A stretch of DNA of 64,000 bases from Lamellibrachia satsuma. Lineage: Eukaryota; Annelida; Polychaeta; Sabellida; Siboglinidae. Where the stretch lies: the NCBI GenBank assembly GCA_033239005.1, contig BSQZ01000015.1, positions 5,324,001 through 5,388,000 of the forward strand. Reading direction: 5' to 3'. Below the pieces are notes generated by a model. That model saw only the letters and a program-made list of their open reading frames with translations. It was not told the DNA's origin and searched no databases. Made by a program: the position numbers and the translations under genes. Shown here piece after piece: positions 1 through 14,500 of the stretch; within the stretch, counting starts at the first letter, position 1; each line of letters opens with the position of its first letter.

Positions 1-239
1 TTTATGGGAGAAATACTGTAGAGAACTCGACGACAAGGGCATATTGACAATAGATTGCTTAGACTAGGCGCACGTATCCATAGTCAGAAATAAAGACATT
101 TGAGTTAGATGTTACCAACGCAGGTGGCTTACTTTTTACCCGAGTAACAGGTTTTGTGATATAGACTACATTGTAGATTACATGCAGAGAAAATTTATTT
201 ATGCATATCATTTCATTATTCTACAAGATTGTTAACCAA

Positions 240-545
240 CGCAAGAAGCTCCAGTCGACAAGAAAGCCATTGGCTTATCGAGAGTACAACAATTTCTCAC
301 CTATGTGTTGCCGCCCTTTCTAGATATATGTAAGTTCTGTTTTAAAACATACGGATATCGTTGGCATTTATACAACCAATAGGTTGTGTGTTCCATTTCC
401 AATAATTCGTCGTCCTCTCTTTGTTTACATTGTTCTTTTGCTTTGGCTACTGCGTGTCTTTTAGTTTTACTACTGTCGTTAAGTTTGAAGAAAATATTTG
501 AATCACTATCTTTATAAACACTTAATATTAAAACATACCTAAGTG
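240..545 (-). mobile_element. CR1/L2-like LINE 3' fragment
   Basis: The minus-strand peptide SNIFFKLNDSSKTKRHAVAK followed by KEQCK resembles the C-terminal end of CR1/L2-like retrotransposon ORFs. Its 3' trailer (about 240-300) carries ACTCTCGATAAGCCAATGG, shared in diverged form with 44440-44520 and 23910-23990. Decayed, no intact domain. It lies downstream of exon 31. Confidence 0.5.
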
Positions 546-627
546 GTCTTCTCTTTATATCCTGGTCTCTGGTGTTGTTAAACCTCCACACACACAAACT
601 CTAGCCGGTGATGGATAGTTAACTCAC

Positions 628-999
628 CAAATATGAATGACTGTTTCGACGACTTGCTGCGTAGACGGATGTCGTGCTGCATCAACACGTGAAGGCGGAT
701 GTCCTTGGCCAGCAGGAGGCGCTGCATGTCGGCGTACGTGACGGCGTCTTCCTGGCATGCGTCGCATGGCAGGAGCAAGATGTTCTTAGAGGCGCCCATG
801 CGGAATGGATAATCAGCGGCTAAGCGGACGGCCAACATCGAGTCGTCGTTGTCTCCCCCCTCCATCGTCCACTTGTCGAGACCCAGCAGCACCTTGTCGC
901 GTGTATTCATAAGTTGACCATCAATCGTATGACTGTGGACGCTGTCGCACACTCCGGCTCCTCCGTACCCGACGATGCCATAGTTGATGCTCTTCAAAC
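628..999 (-). CDS. apolpp: Apolipophorin exon 31: VWA-like domain, last exon in window
   Basis: Residues 3968-4091. [20 protein letters not shown], then [20 protein letters not shown] and [13 protein letters not shown], continue the VWA-like fold. Ends at G|GTGAGT in phase 1 with no stop, so at least one more coding exon lies beyond base 1. Confidence 0.88.
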
Positions 1000-3900
1000 C
1001 TGAAGCCACAGGCAACAGTCTTTCTGAATAACGTGAACCAACGCTGAGGCGAAAACGTCGAAGAGAGGAATGGAGAACATATATATATATATTCTTCATT
1101 CCTCTCCGTTCCTCCCCATTCCTATATTATATGTGTGCGCCAACAAATGGAAAACGAATACAGCAGCAGGCATGTGGTGCTGATTCCATTAGTACATTTT
1201 GAACTTCGGTTTTATTTTATGATTTAACAGCGCCGCTGTTACTGATACCATCGTCATCATATGCCGTCTGTCATTAGACGATAACGACGCTGATGTTTCA
1301 GCGTTGCTGTGTGATGCACGTACCTCTCGCCTTCAGCGCCTTCTCCAGGCCATTAATGGAGTCTTTGAGCTTCTCGTGGATGCGCTTGTTACACGCCGCG
1401 TGCTGCATGACAATGATGATGTCGGCGGCGGTCGGCACTTGCTTGCCTCGCAGTGTCACCTCCTCGCCCGGCATGAAGTAACCGTCAGGCTTGGCACACT
1501 TGCCTGGACAACAACATGTGTTGTCAACGACGTGTTATGTGTGCACACATGCATACATTACAAGCACGCACGCACACAGACGTATGTCACATATGTGCTT
1601 GACATTATTTGTTTGATCATTACAATTACATAGTAAACCTGTTTCTTGTGTATCGTTCCTTCAAACAAGCGCTTGTTGTTCCGAAACGTTACATTTGAAA
1701 GGAAGACGAAAACTTGTCACTTACTGCAGACAGCTGGTAGTCGTAGTGGCACCCCCTGGTGGCGACATTCGTTGACGTACATCGAGCTGACGTCACACAC
1801 GTCCTCGTCCGTCTCGATTCGGTTAACGTTGGTCTTCATGTCGTTGAGGCACATCGTGAAGAACGGTTTCGGGTCGACCAGCATAAAACACGGACGGAAT
1901 GGCGAGACGCCTTCGACGAAGTACTTGGCGCACAGCCTGTAGCGACGGTTGGTCGGCTCTGCGGCGACCTGTTGGGCGCGGTTGGCGACGCGGCAGCGCT
2001 GTCCGACTGCCCAGCCGTCGGCCAGCTGGGCGATGTCGGCGGCCATCACGTTGTCGGCCGTCAGCATGTCGGTGTAGGGCTCGTTGTCGTAGGTGCCTAA
2101 CAGACCGGCCGTCTTGCCGTAGTACCACCCGGACACCTGCACCGTGCAGCGGTTGTGAGGCAAGTCGCACAGCACCGTCACACCCTTGCTGTGAGCACAA
2201 ACAGTGCACGCAGTTATTGTCACCAGTCAGCTGAATCACAGGATTCTGTCTAGCTAATCAGACGGGGGAGTGAAGAAGGACCCAGTGGCGTTCACCTAGT
2301 GTCTGGATTAACTAAGTGTAAAAGCATATAATTTCAAGCTGACACAACTTTCTGGAAGTGTCCATAGTTTGTGTAATGTAGTGCGCAGGTGCTAGACATT
2401 TCAAAGCGTGTGTGTCATTACAAGTTAATATCACATACAGTTATTGACATATCATTAATTAATCTATAATTCCGGTTATTGGAACATATATTGGTTGCAG
2501 TATGTATACACCACTTTAGCCGGTACGTTGCACGTGTTGTTTTTATTTAAGTGAACACCATGTACGAACAACGAACAAGTGTATTATTATTTTTATGACA
2601 AGTTGCTTAAGGAGCAGTGACAACATAGAGCAAATATCTACTAACTTGTTTGAGACGGTGATGACGTTGCCATGCCGTCGAATGGCCAAGTTGCCGGCCT
2701 CCATCGGCATCTCAGTGCGCTCTCCATTCATTTTCACGCGGCCGTCCGGCATCACTTCGAACTGCGCGGCGCCGCTCAATACAGTGATGCTCTTGCGCGT
2801 CACGTGGTCCCTCGCGCGTGCGTAGTTGACAACGACGCTGAAGTTTCCGTCGATGAAGTCACGTGCGAGCAGGTAGCTGCACTCGCCGGCGAATTCGAAG
2901 AAGCGCTTGTCGAAAGTCATGAAGTGTTGGTCGCCGATAATGCTCGCGTGAGCTGTAACGATACCCAATGTCTGTGTGTGGGAACGGATGGCGCACAGAC
3001 GTACGATTGTACTATGAAAACAGCAGCAATTCGACATGACGGGGTAGACATATTCAGCATAGCAGATACATAACTAAATGTATTTCCCATAACAACGATT
3101 CATTGCATGGTTTGAAGCAACTGTTCAAGCTTCAGAAACTATTCAAGCTGCAGAAACTCCTACGAATTATGTGTTGAGCAGTCAAGAAAACGCATAATAA
3201 TTGCAGTATATGAAACAAAGCATTCTGGTCGGAGTTACAACACAGTTTCCGAAAAGAACATAAGTTAGACAAAGTGGGACAGCATGTGAACTGTAGTATG
3301 TAAAGTGGGTTATCCGAGGCCTGTAACAAACAAAGCTTGTAGTATGTATCGTGGTAGTATGGAAAATCTTCGCTTAGATGATCATTACGGTTGGAGTAAA
3401 CTGGAAACGTTGTCGTGCATTAGCTGCAACAGCGCCACGTCTCTCTACTCGCGTGACTATCAACTTACGAACCTGCGAATGGCGGCACCCAGCTGATGAT
3501 GTCTGCCGAAGGCTTGTACATGTAGTAGATGTCTGCCCAGGTCCAGTCAGCGCCGCTCGGGGCGAGAGGCACGTAGCTGCTGGCCCAGTCCTTCAGCTCG
3601 GCCAAGTGTTTCCCCATGTCGATGCTCAGTTGGGGCATCGACTCCAAGTCGACGAGACGTATGGGCAGTGTGAGGGAATAGCCGAAGTCGCCGACTGCCG
3701 GGTCCCACATTGTGAAGCCGCTCTTGGCCATGTCAAGCACGTCACCGAGGCGAGCACGCACCATCTCCATTCCATTGGCCGACAAGTCACTGGCGTATGC
3801 CATCGCCTTCTCCTTCAGTTTGAAATAGTCGACGGCCCACTGCGTCTGGTGGACAAAGCAACAAATGAAGCTGAAGCTGAAGCACACAACAAAGGAAATG

Positions 3901-4161
3901 AACGAGAACAGAACACGAGCAGAACAAGAGCAGAACAATGGCAGAAAAAGAAGAGGACGAGAACAGAACAGAACAGAAGGCGACCAAAGACAGACGTGTG
4001 TTTGCTGTGAGAAGAGTGCCCACTCTATGCAGTCAGTCTCATTTCATATTATATTCTAATGGTTTACTATTTCTCCCGTTGATCGATGTTTTTTTGTCAT
4101 TGCTACTTGTGGAAAAGTGCTAACCAGGTTACTTGGCGCGACCGTTCAACTGTTCCAGATA

Positions 4162-4207
<46 letters not shown>

Positions 4208-5505
4208 TATCTGGAATAGTTGAACGGTCTAATAAGAACTTATTACTATATATATCTGTGGAAGTACGGACTACTAGCATCGTATATAGTTTTACATAAA
4301 TATGTCTGTTTGTGAGAATATCTAGCCTAATGTTAACTACATATTGACATATTGCTCTGGGCGCGTTAAAATGATAACGAAAACACCACCTTTTCACATG
4401 CTGCGTAGACTTACATTTGCAATAACGTCTTCGATCCAGGTGAAGATGGCTTGTACCTCGGGTCGGTAGCGGATCTCCTCGACCATGTTTATGGCTTCGT
4501 CTAACAGCTTGCTGTAGACGTCAACGACCGTCATGTAGATGTCGTGACACACGGAGTAGGCGCGGCTGATCGGTCGGATGGCGTCCATTGGGTCCAGAGA
4601 CAGCATGTATGCCACAGCGGCCTTCACCCTCGGATTCATCTGGAGAGCACCCACGTACTCTGGAGCGGAGAACGGTTAATGTCAAAGGGGTAATGTCATT
4701 GGGGTAGTGCCAAAGCTTCTGACACATTTATTCAGTGGCGTATTTAAGAGGGGGTGGTTCATATCGCCCTTTGGCACATTTTTGTATGTACACTGTTGCG
4801 CAACTACATGGTAGCATGGTAAACTGGTGGCTGACTAAACTTGGCCCCCTTTGGCCTTTTCCTTTGTATTTGTTCAATAATAACAATTACTAATTGAGTA
4901 GTCACCCGACTCTTCTGGAGTAGCAAGTCAAACAACTACCACCCACTAAACTATTAGTGGTATTGTCAGATAAACCCGTTGATGTCTAAACTTGGCCTAA
5001 TTGCAAGTGTTGAATATAGCCCTAACCCGATAACGGCTGTAAATAGGATTGCTCTCTGCTTTGTGTGCCTAGCAGCACACGGAGCAAGTGAATAAGGAAC
5101 TCTGATTGATAGTAGTGCTAGTAAATATGTATAATGCCAGTGGGGTTATTTATCCCGGCGACGGAGCCCGTGCTGCGTGAACGTACCCGCAATCTTGTCG
5201 AGACACACGCGCATCACGTGCGCCACCCGCTGGCCCGCATTCTCCATGTAAGGTTGGTAGGTCAGCAAGAACGCCTGCAAACAACCATGTACATGTTGTC
5301 GCAGTGCCGCATCTTGTACTGAGGCGTATGACAATAACTACAAAACACCTCTATATATTATGTGATATACGTAAAGTTTTACATGCCAACGGTCTACGCT
5401 GTCCATGATGCCATGCATCCATACCTCCTGTGATATCCATGTGAACAAGGGGTTCGTTTTCACAGAAAATATCTTTCTCAAGGCATAACACGTTAGCACA
5501 TATAT

Positions 5506-5548
<43 letters not shown>

Positions 5549-8500
5549 CTAGCCAACCTTCTTTTTCAGTTGCATCATCTAATCATAATCTTAAAGTGGT
5601 GGTTATGACTTTCCATTTGGGAGACAGTTTGTAGTCACACGTACCGCCCACTGGTCGTAGAGATCAGCCGCTAGCACCGACGCCTGAGCCCAGTAAGCCT
5701 GTGCAGCCCCCATTGCCGCAGCCATAGCTTGCTTGGCCTGAGCCCCGGCAGCGTGGACAGCCTGCATCGCAGCCGCCGACTGGGCGTACAGTTTCACAAT
5801 CGCTTCGTTAGCAGCCTTCCTATACGCACAAACCGACACATACATTTTAATTGTTGTCTAATAGAAGCATTGGATAATTCGACTTTATTGTGTAATGGAT
5901 ATTTTAATCTCAAAAGCCCAGTTTGTAATAGACGCACCTTCTTGTTAAAGCATTACCGTATGTTAGATAGTTTTACATCCTTACGGGGATACATTTGACA
6001 GAGAGAAGACACAAGGACTAATATCATAACGTAACATATAGACTAAGAATGATCAGACTGCGGTGGTTCGGGCATGTTACGATAAAGAAGGTGTGGATGC
6101 TGCCGGTGGATGGCAAGTGCAACAGTTGACGACAAAGGTTAAGAATGAGGGACGTGGTGATGAGAGACGTGGAGGCGGCAGAGGTTGTGGAGGAGGGTGC
6201 AAGCAGGTCGTAAGAAGATCCTTACTTGATGATGGTGACGTAGTGCGCGGTAGCCTTGATAGCGTCAGCCATGTAGAAGTCGTTGTTCCTGAGTGCGCGC
6301 GCCGCTGCCTGCTGCAACTGCGCTACCTTCGCGTTGATGCCGGCGACGACGTACCGGGCAGCAGCGTAGAGCGGGACGGCTGCCCGGGCCATCAGCTCAC
6401 CCTTGAGCGCCATGTCCTGTCTCGCGGCTCGCACGAACTGGGTGTATATCGCCGACGCCGGCGTAGTGATGTCGATACGACCGACTAACGCCTAAAGGAA
6501 AACGCTCCGGTCAATACACATCCTAACTATTGACGATAACAATTTTGTTTTCTGTATTTCATCAATCCCTATTATTGCGGATATTTATAAATGTGTATAT
6601 TTACTATCTAGCAATCTCATATCATAGGTAGATAGATATGTTCACGAATCGCGGATGACATTGGTCGACAATTCAAAAACTACAGCAGCAAATAAACTAT
6701 TAGTAGGCTTATAATACATGTAAGATTAACGAATGATAATCAGTATTCAAATTATTGTTCACCAATATTTGTGTTTACTGCACCGAATTATTTTCCAAAA
6801 TTCCGTTGAGACAAAAGCAATTTGCTTCTGAGTATCTTACCTTGAGGTCTCGCAGTATGCCCGGTCTGATGAATGTACGGCCATCCAGTTTATTCGTGCC
6901 GTCGGCTCCCACAGTGATGAGAGCGTCTCTGATACGACGTCTGCCTTGCTGTCGGTACACCTCCATCTTCACGTTGGCGGCGTCGATGTACTTGGCGTAC
7001 ATGGACAGTGTGTTGGCTGCAGAAACAATGTATCAAATGGATAGTGTGTTGGCTGCAGAAACAATGTATCAAATGGACAGTGTGTTGGCTGCAGAAATTA
7101 TATATCAAATGCGACTCAAGTAGATGAGTGTTTATCAACCACCAGTTATTATTATCATGATGTAATGTGTACAACTCAATTGTTATCAGTATTATCGACG
7201 ATGGTTAAAACCTCAAAGTCAAGCCGACAAAAACGCAAATATTTAACTATACGAATAAATACAATAAATCAACTTCGTGAACTAGTGGCTATAAAATGTG
7301 CATTCTTATAAAGCGCTGTGTCCAGTCCGTGGGGCCTGTCAAAACCCTTCACACAGTAACCAGTCACCCCGTAACAAGACACGTCCATTCCAACATCAAT
7401 TCTACTCCACTGTGAAACATTCAGCCACGATGCAATTACTGCGCGTATGCGCTTTGCAAAGCGCTTTGAACGCTATATGTAAGAACGTACATTTTACATA
7501 ATGCACATTTTACAATGAATTGAACCATTTAAGTAAATAATAGACAGAGTCAATGAAAATCATAACAATAAATTAAAAACGGTAAATAACAGATGAAAGT
7601 AAAAACAGAAATATAATTGCTCACCATCAGCAGTGCGCATCATAATGTCAATGCTACGCTTGGTCAAATCAATGGCCGCCTCTCCGTCGACAGCCATGGC
7701 GCCTGCCTTGGCCGCCATCGTCAAGCTGTGAATGGCGTTGTCCGTGATCGTCTTGCGTACATTCAGCGACATGTCACCAGCTGGCGTCTCAGCCTGCACG
7801 TACACGAATACGTCACGAACTGGGGCGAATGTATACACGAATGCGTGATATCATGCGTCTTACTCATGTTTATCATCGTCATTGTCGTCACCATTGTTGT
7901 TGGTGGTGCTGTTACACACTACTACAACCACAACTACAACAGTAGCCGCAAAAAAACAGCACCATTTCTCATATGTGACCAAAAGTTGTCAGCATATTTG
8001 AAATAAATGCTTAGATAATTAGTTAATATATTATTGACGACAGTTCCTTTTACAAAGATATCCAAGAAAATACGAAGGTAAATGATAGGCAGAACACAAA
8101 GTTAACTCTGGCGTATTTCGGAGACACCACCCTCAACTCCATCGGTTTACAAAGTGAAGTCTGACGTATTTTTCAAGTGGATTACAAAGTGACCTGTAGT
8201 GTACTGCTAAGAGACGCACCTTCAACTGGATCTCGTTGCGAATCTTGTCAATGGCCGCGCGGATGGCGGCGACCCTAAAGCGGGCGTCCCGTGTCATCAT
8301 GTACTTGACGGCGCAACTGGCTGCCGTCGTCTGTTGGTTGTTGACGGCCTCAGCGTCGAGCTGAATGTCGAGCTTGCTGTTCGGGTGAGCCAGACGCACC
8401 TGTGCCGAGTACCTAGTGTCGGCGTAGCGGGACTCGTCGGCGACGCGGGCGTTCAGGATGATGTTCTCGCGCTCACAAGCGATAGCCGCCTTCACCTCAA

Positions 8501-11500
8501 CCCCCTGCGCATTCACCAGACCGTCCAGCACGACCACCGTGTCCTGTCGACAAACGAGCAAGCGTCAGTGTCATACATTCATGCTGACATTGTCAGATTT
8601 GCTAAATCCGGAGAAGGCGTATGATGATGAACCCGTAAAGCAGACCGACTACGGTGCACGCACACGTACACGCACACGTACACGATCATGTGAAAACCAT
8701 TACCTTCAATAGCATAAGTTTGAAGAAGGAAGAGTGTAAAACACCAACTCACTCGAGAGAACATTGGGTGTTTCAACGTGAGCGTGTTCTTAAACGATGG
8801 GTCTGTGAACACGAGTTCGTTCTTGATCGTCAGCTTCTGTTGTTCCATCTCCACGCCCATCTCCGTGACGTACATGCGTCCGGGAGCTGCGCGGTGAGAA
8901 ATCGCCGTTTCGATGTTCACGATGGCCGACCTGACGTTGATGCTTCCATCGATGATGTCCTCGCCTCGTCTGCTGCCTCGTGTCATGGCTACGTCGTAGC
9001 CGAACCTAGTGCTAGCCGAGCGGTCCCAGTGCAGATCTGCCTTGTGAGTAAACTGACTGGCACTGGTGGTGTAACCGACATTCATACCGACCTCGCGAGT
9101 CGGCAGCATTATCTTGAAGCGGGCCTCGCGGTCGACGCTCCTATAGTTGACGGCGTCCTTGAAGCCGGCCGCCACCTGCACCTTGCTACGGCGACTGCGA
9201 GTGTCCCAGTTGAATGTGGCGTCAACCTGTTTGTCTGCTGTGGCGTAGTTGACGGTCACCGTCGCCTCCATGGGTTGGGGGCGGCGCAGCGACATGCTCA
9301 CCTGATCAACACACCATAAGTCATGTTAATCGTGGTACAGCAAATATATAACGAGAACGTCGCTGTGTGTATACAACTATGCACGGGAATGCGGACTTTT
9401 TAATATACGTGCAATTACACAAGGATGCGCACATGCATTCGTTTGTTTAATCATAGGAACAAACAAAGAATAGTTTGACAAGTTATTGCAATTATACAGC
9501 ATAGGCCAGCAAAATGCTGTTTAAAACGTTTTTTAATGGCGGTTTTAATTATGGTAAGTGAGGTTAACGTTCAAATGACCACAGCAGACCACGTAATGTC
9601 GGATACTCCGTCAACCAGACACATTTTTACTTAAACCCACTCGTTTAGTTAGGTTACTATTGTCGACGTTTGCAGGCACATTCCGCATTTTGAAAGGAAC
9701 AAGTTATATATTACAGCAAGCAATCATATTATTCTTTCATCCAAGTAATCCCCGGACACCCACTGGGACTATGAAGGCCTACCTCAGCGCGTTGACCGAC
9801 GGTGTAGGAGTAGTCCATTTCCGCCGCTTTCACTTGGTTGACGATCGCCTCGAGCTTGCCTGTCTTTGCGTTGGCTGCAGCCCCGTGAGAAGCCGTCAGC
9901 GTGAGGTCGTTCAACTGCTCGAACGGAGTCTTCAGGGTGATGCTGGCGTCGACATTCTCTCCCGCCTGCTTGAACATCACGTTCGCCTGCAATTTCCGTC
10001 CGTTGTAGTCGGCGGACGCCCCCGAGGAGAAGTCCTTCACGTGGCCGCGGTGGTTGATGTTGGCGCGCAGGGTGCGAACACTGGGGAAGGGCGTGTTGAC
10101 GACGGCACTGCTCTGGAAGTTGCCGAGGTCACCGTTGTGGTTCACGTTTACGCCGAAGCGTCTGTAGCCAGGAATTGAGGTCCTGGCGGTGGCGGACGTC
10201 GCAAAGCCGTTCCTGTTGGCCTGGTGACTCACCTCGCCGCTGAGACGCTTGTACTTGTCGAAAGGAGTCTGCAGCGCGAGACTGGTCTTGATGCCTCGAC
10301 TCGTCGTCTCGTGCTTCAGGTCGGCGCTGAACTGGTCGTAGCCGCTCATCGACGAGTCGACCGCCACGTTCGATTCGAAGTTCTTCCAGTCGCCGTCGTG
10401 CGACACGCTGGCGCCGAGTGATTCCAGTCCTTCGTAGGGCGTCTGAATGCGCACCGACCCAGTCGTGCTGTCTCCAGCGTATTTGTAGGCTGTCGCCGCT
10501 CCAATCTTCCGGCCTCCCTGCTCAGCATTGACGCCAGACTCGAAGTCCATCAGATTGCCGCGATGGTTGACATTGACGACCGCGGGGGTGTCGAGCATGG
10601 CGGAGTCAAGCTTGACGCTCGACTTAAAGTTGTCCATCTCGCCCCTATGGTCAACATCGACGTTGACACTTTCGTAGCCAGCGATCGGTGTTGTAACGCT
10701 GCCCGTCGTCTTGAAGTTCTTCATCGGGCCCCTGTGGTTCAGCTTGATGCTGTATTCCCGCGGCACGTTGGCGACGACCTTGCCACGCAACGTATGACCG
10801 ACCCACTTGAAGTCGGACGTGCCGGAGATCTTCTCTCCGTTGAGGGTCACGGCGGCGGCGTTCTCGAAGTTGCTCCAGCGTTTCCCACTGTGATTGAAAT
10901 CGACGGTGAGCTTTTTCGCCTTCGCGTACGGTGTAGTCAGGGTGATGGTTCCACTGACGTCTTTGTCTGCAATGGTTAGCTGGGCGTTGGCGGTGATGGC
11001 GCCGGTCGGGTAGGCGAGGCTGACGGTTGTTTGCAGGTTGGTTAGACCGCCTCTATGGTTCACCTCCAAATGCATGACATCGTATCCGGTGTGGGGAGTC
11101 GTCAGATGCATGATGACCTTTACTGCGCCGCGTCCGAGCGTGAATTCGTTCTCGCTGCTGTATCGCTTGTCGTTCAGCTCCAGGGTGATATCATTCTTAA
11201 AGTTTGTCGCTGGCCCGTTGTGGTTGACAGTGAGGATAATGCGACGAGCGTATGGACACAAGCTTGTCAGTCTGGCTACCGCACGCACGTTGTAGCCACG
11301 TGTCAGCGAGAACTCGGCTCCAGCGGCGATCTTTCTCCTAGGTGCGTAACTCAGTTCGACATTCGACTTGAAGTTATTTGCAGGCCCGTCGTGGTTGATC
11401 GTCAGCACCAAGTCCCTAGCATGGGCGTAAGGCGTGTGCAGTTCAAACTTTACAGCGAGGGCGTCTGCATACTGGTAGGCGGCGGCTATCTCGATCTTCT

Positions 11501-14500
11501 GTCCACGACTGTACGCAATTGTTGCCTGGGTCGAGAAGCTGTTGGCACTGCGTGCGGTCAGGTCGTGCTTGACCGACACCTCGAGAATAGGACACTGGAA
11601 CGACGCAGCCGAGATATGACGGTATGCACCTTGTTGTCTGTGCGTCACCGCAGCTTCGACACGACTAAAGGAGGAGTCGGCGAACGGAGTTGTGAGGAGC
11701 ACGCGAGTAGTGATGTCGGCCAGGTTCGCCGTGGCAGCGTCCACTTCCAGTACTATCTTCTCGCCCATCATGTCATGTGCCACTTCAGCTGTGAACTTGA
11801 AGTCGCGCGCATGGCCGGCCAACATCACCTCAGCGCCGCAAGCCCGCGCATAGGGGATAGGCGATACCAGGTCAAAGCCAACCAACTTTTCGACACCCAT
11901 GAGCGCCCATCGCGCGTTGAGTTCGATCTTTCTGCCTCGGGCGTCCTCGAAGTCAACATGGACCATCGTTTGAGCGCCCGCCTGTCGTTTGTCCAAATTC
12001 AGTACGAGTCGCCTCGCGGCAGCGAATGGACTGGTGAAGCGCATGTTGCTCGTGATGACGTCACCGTTCATGCCGACGTCACCGTCGAGCGCCATCTTGT
12101 TGTTTGCCCACCTGACCTGCTTGTGAATGCTCGCACCACCCTTGTGCTTCCGGCTGTTCACGATCATTTCAAGGTCCTCCATGCCGGCGAACGGCGTCGT
12201 CAGTTTTGCGTTGCCGATGATGGACTCGTACGGGACAAGATCCAACTCGTGGGAGTAGGTGATCGCCTTGTTTCCGCCCCACTTCACCGACGCCCCGCTG
12301 CGGATGTTGCGAAGACTACGTCGGTTATGGCGATGCATGACGGAGACGGCAATGTCGTCCATCTTCAGGGCAGGGACGCTGGCCATGACATTGGCGGTGA
12401 GTTCCCGGCGTCGTTTCGACACGACGTGACTGGCGTCAATACTGGCGCTCATCTGTGGCATTTCGTCGCGGTGCAGTTCGGCCGACGTTTTCACCATGCT
12501 CGCGTCGTTGTTGTGATTCCACTTCAGGACGCTGTTGCGGTAGCCATTGAAGGGTGTCGTGATGGTAACCTGGCCGTTGTTTGTGAAAGCCATGCCTGCG
12601 AGGGCGTGATTCATTATCATAGCGACGGCGATGCTTTGTCTAGGCGCCCAGCCCACTTCGGCGTCGACCTTGTGCTCCATGCCACGAGCGGCGCGCCTTG
12701 CGCTCACGAAGATGTCTCTCGCCGCTTGGAATGAGGACTTGAGACGAGCCTCGCCACTGTACACCCGCGTGAGTCGGTTCGCCGCCCCGGCCAGCGTCAA
12801 AGCGACCTTCTTTCCGTAGAACTGACCGCTGAGACCTGCCTCCAATTTGCGGGCCGCCAGTTTGTAGTTGGCTTCTAGGGATGAGACCTTGTAGTCGCCG
12901 AACGGAGTGAGCACGGTTGCCTTAGCGTCGATCTCAGCCAGCCCATTCGGCATCTTGACCTCAAGGACGGCGGATACCTTCTTGTTACGTTCCCATGAAG
13001 CTTCAAGCGCTGTGCTGATAGCTTGGCGGTTGTAGTTGTGGCGCAATTTAGCAGCCATCTGCCTTATGTTGGCGAAAGGCGTGATGATGTTGACGTCCGC
13101 AGCCATGTTGGCCCAGCCGCCTGGCATGTTGACGATGCCCGTCATTCGGAGCCTCTCGCCACTTGCCAACACCGCCTCGGCCTGTCCCTCCGACTTTACG
13201 CCATCAAACTTGTGTTTTGCAGTTAATTCGGTTTTCTCGTAGCCACCGAACGGTGTCGCCACTGTAAGTTTTCCGTCGACATTGGCGATGCCTCCGGGGA
13301 TGTTGAGCGTGAGGTCAGCCCGGATGGCCTGGTTGTTGGCCCAGCTAGCTGCGGCGGCAGCGCTCACGATCGGGCCGTTGTAGCTGTAGTCGACGTTCGC
13401 TTTCAAGTCCTCGTAGTGGCGCCAGGGCGTCGTCAACGCGATGTCTCCCTTGAGCATCCGGCTAGCCATGTTCGCTATGCCGTTCATCTTCATTTCTACC
13501 GCTTTGCGTTCCCACTGCGCCTTCGCCATCGCTTCGAGTTGGTTTCCTTTGGGCATCTTGTAGTTCACCTCCAGTCGGTTGCTGCGGAAGCCAGGGAAAG
13601 GCGTCCTCACTACTAGGGTGCTATCAACATTTGCCATATCAGCAATTTTCGTGCTGAGATCGGCTTTCACCTTTTTGCCCTTTGCCCAAGAAACTTGGCC
13701 TGATGTCTTCATCTGTTCGGCATCAACGCGGTCAACCTTGAATGCTGCGCCTATTGCCTCGAAGCCTGCATAAGACGACGTCATATCTATCGCTCCAGAC
13801 ATATCTCCGTACCCACTGTATGCTGCTTGTGGTGGGTAGTCACCGTTGGCCTTGATATCGACAAACTGGTTGCCTGGCATCTGTACACTGACGGCCATCT
13901 TGGGCGTCTGTTGCAAGGCGGTCATTGCTGCGATGACGGTCACTGTCTTGTCAGCGTCTGCGTCCAGCTGCGTCTTCAGCGTGGCTTTGTATTCGGCGCC
14001 GCGCCAACTGGCCGACCCGTCGAGGTTCACTTGACGAGCGGGGTAAATGAGCTCGAACTTACCATTAGCATTAAATGCGTCGGCAAATTTGCCCTTCGTG
14101 TTGAGGTTGGCAGCGACGGAATAGCGCTGGTTGGCGGCGTACGTTACCTGCGCGGCTCCAGCGAAGTTCTTCAGTACGGGGTTAAGCAAGCCCTCGGCGT
14201 GGATCGGGCTCATGGCTGGCAGCTGAACGTCGACCGTGAGCTTGTGTGGCGCTCCCATCGTGTAGACACCGGCCACTGTCGCCTTCTGGTACTTGTCCAG
14301 GTTGACTGTCAGCATCTGGTGATACTGTTTCGCCGGATTCTCCCTGATTGTCTGCAAAAGGCTCATCTCACGTCCTGGGTAGCGTAGACTGGCACTGACT
14401 CGGGTCCTCAGGGGCTTCACGTTCTCCCGGGCCACCAACAAAGCGGCGACGGCCTCTTTTGTGCCGTACTTGAAGGAGGCTTTGCTGTCTATTTTGTTCG

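Noticed and set aside
301..597. Terminal exon of apolipophorin
   Set aside because: The peptide fits a LINE C-terminus (NIFFKL...KEQCK), no acceptor joins exon 31 convincingly, and the 3' trailer recurs elsewhere in the window.
11055..12734. 559-residue plus-strand ORF
   Set aside because: Exact antisense of apolipophorin exon 18; Arg/Val/His-rich shadow composition with no motifs.
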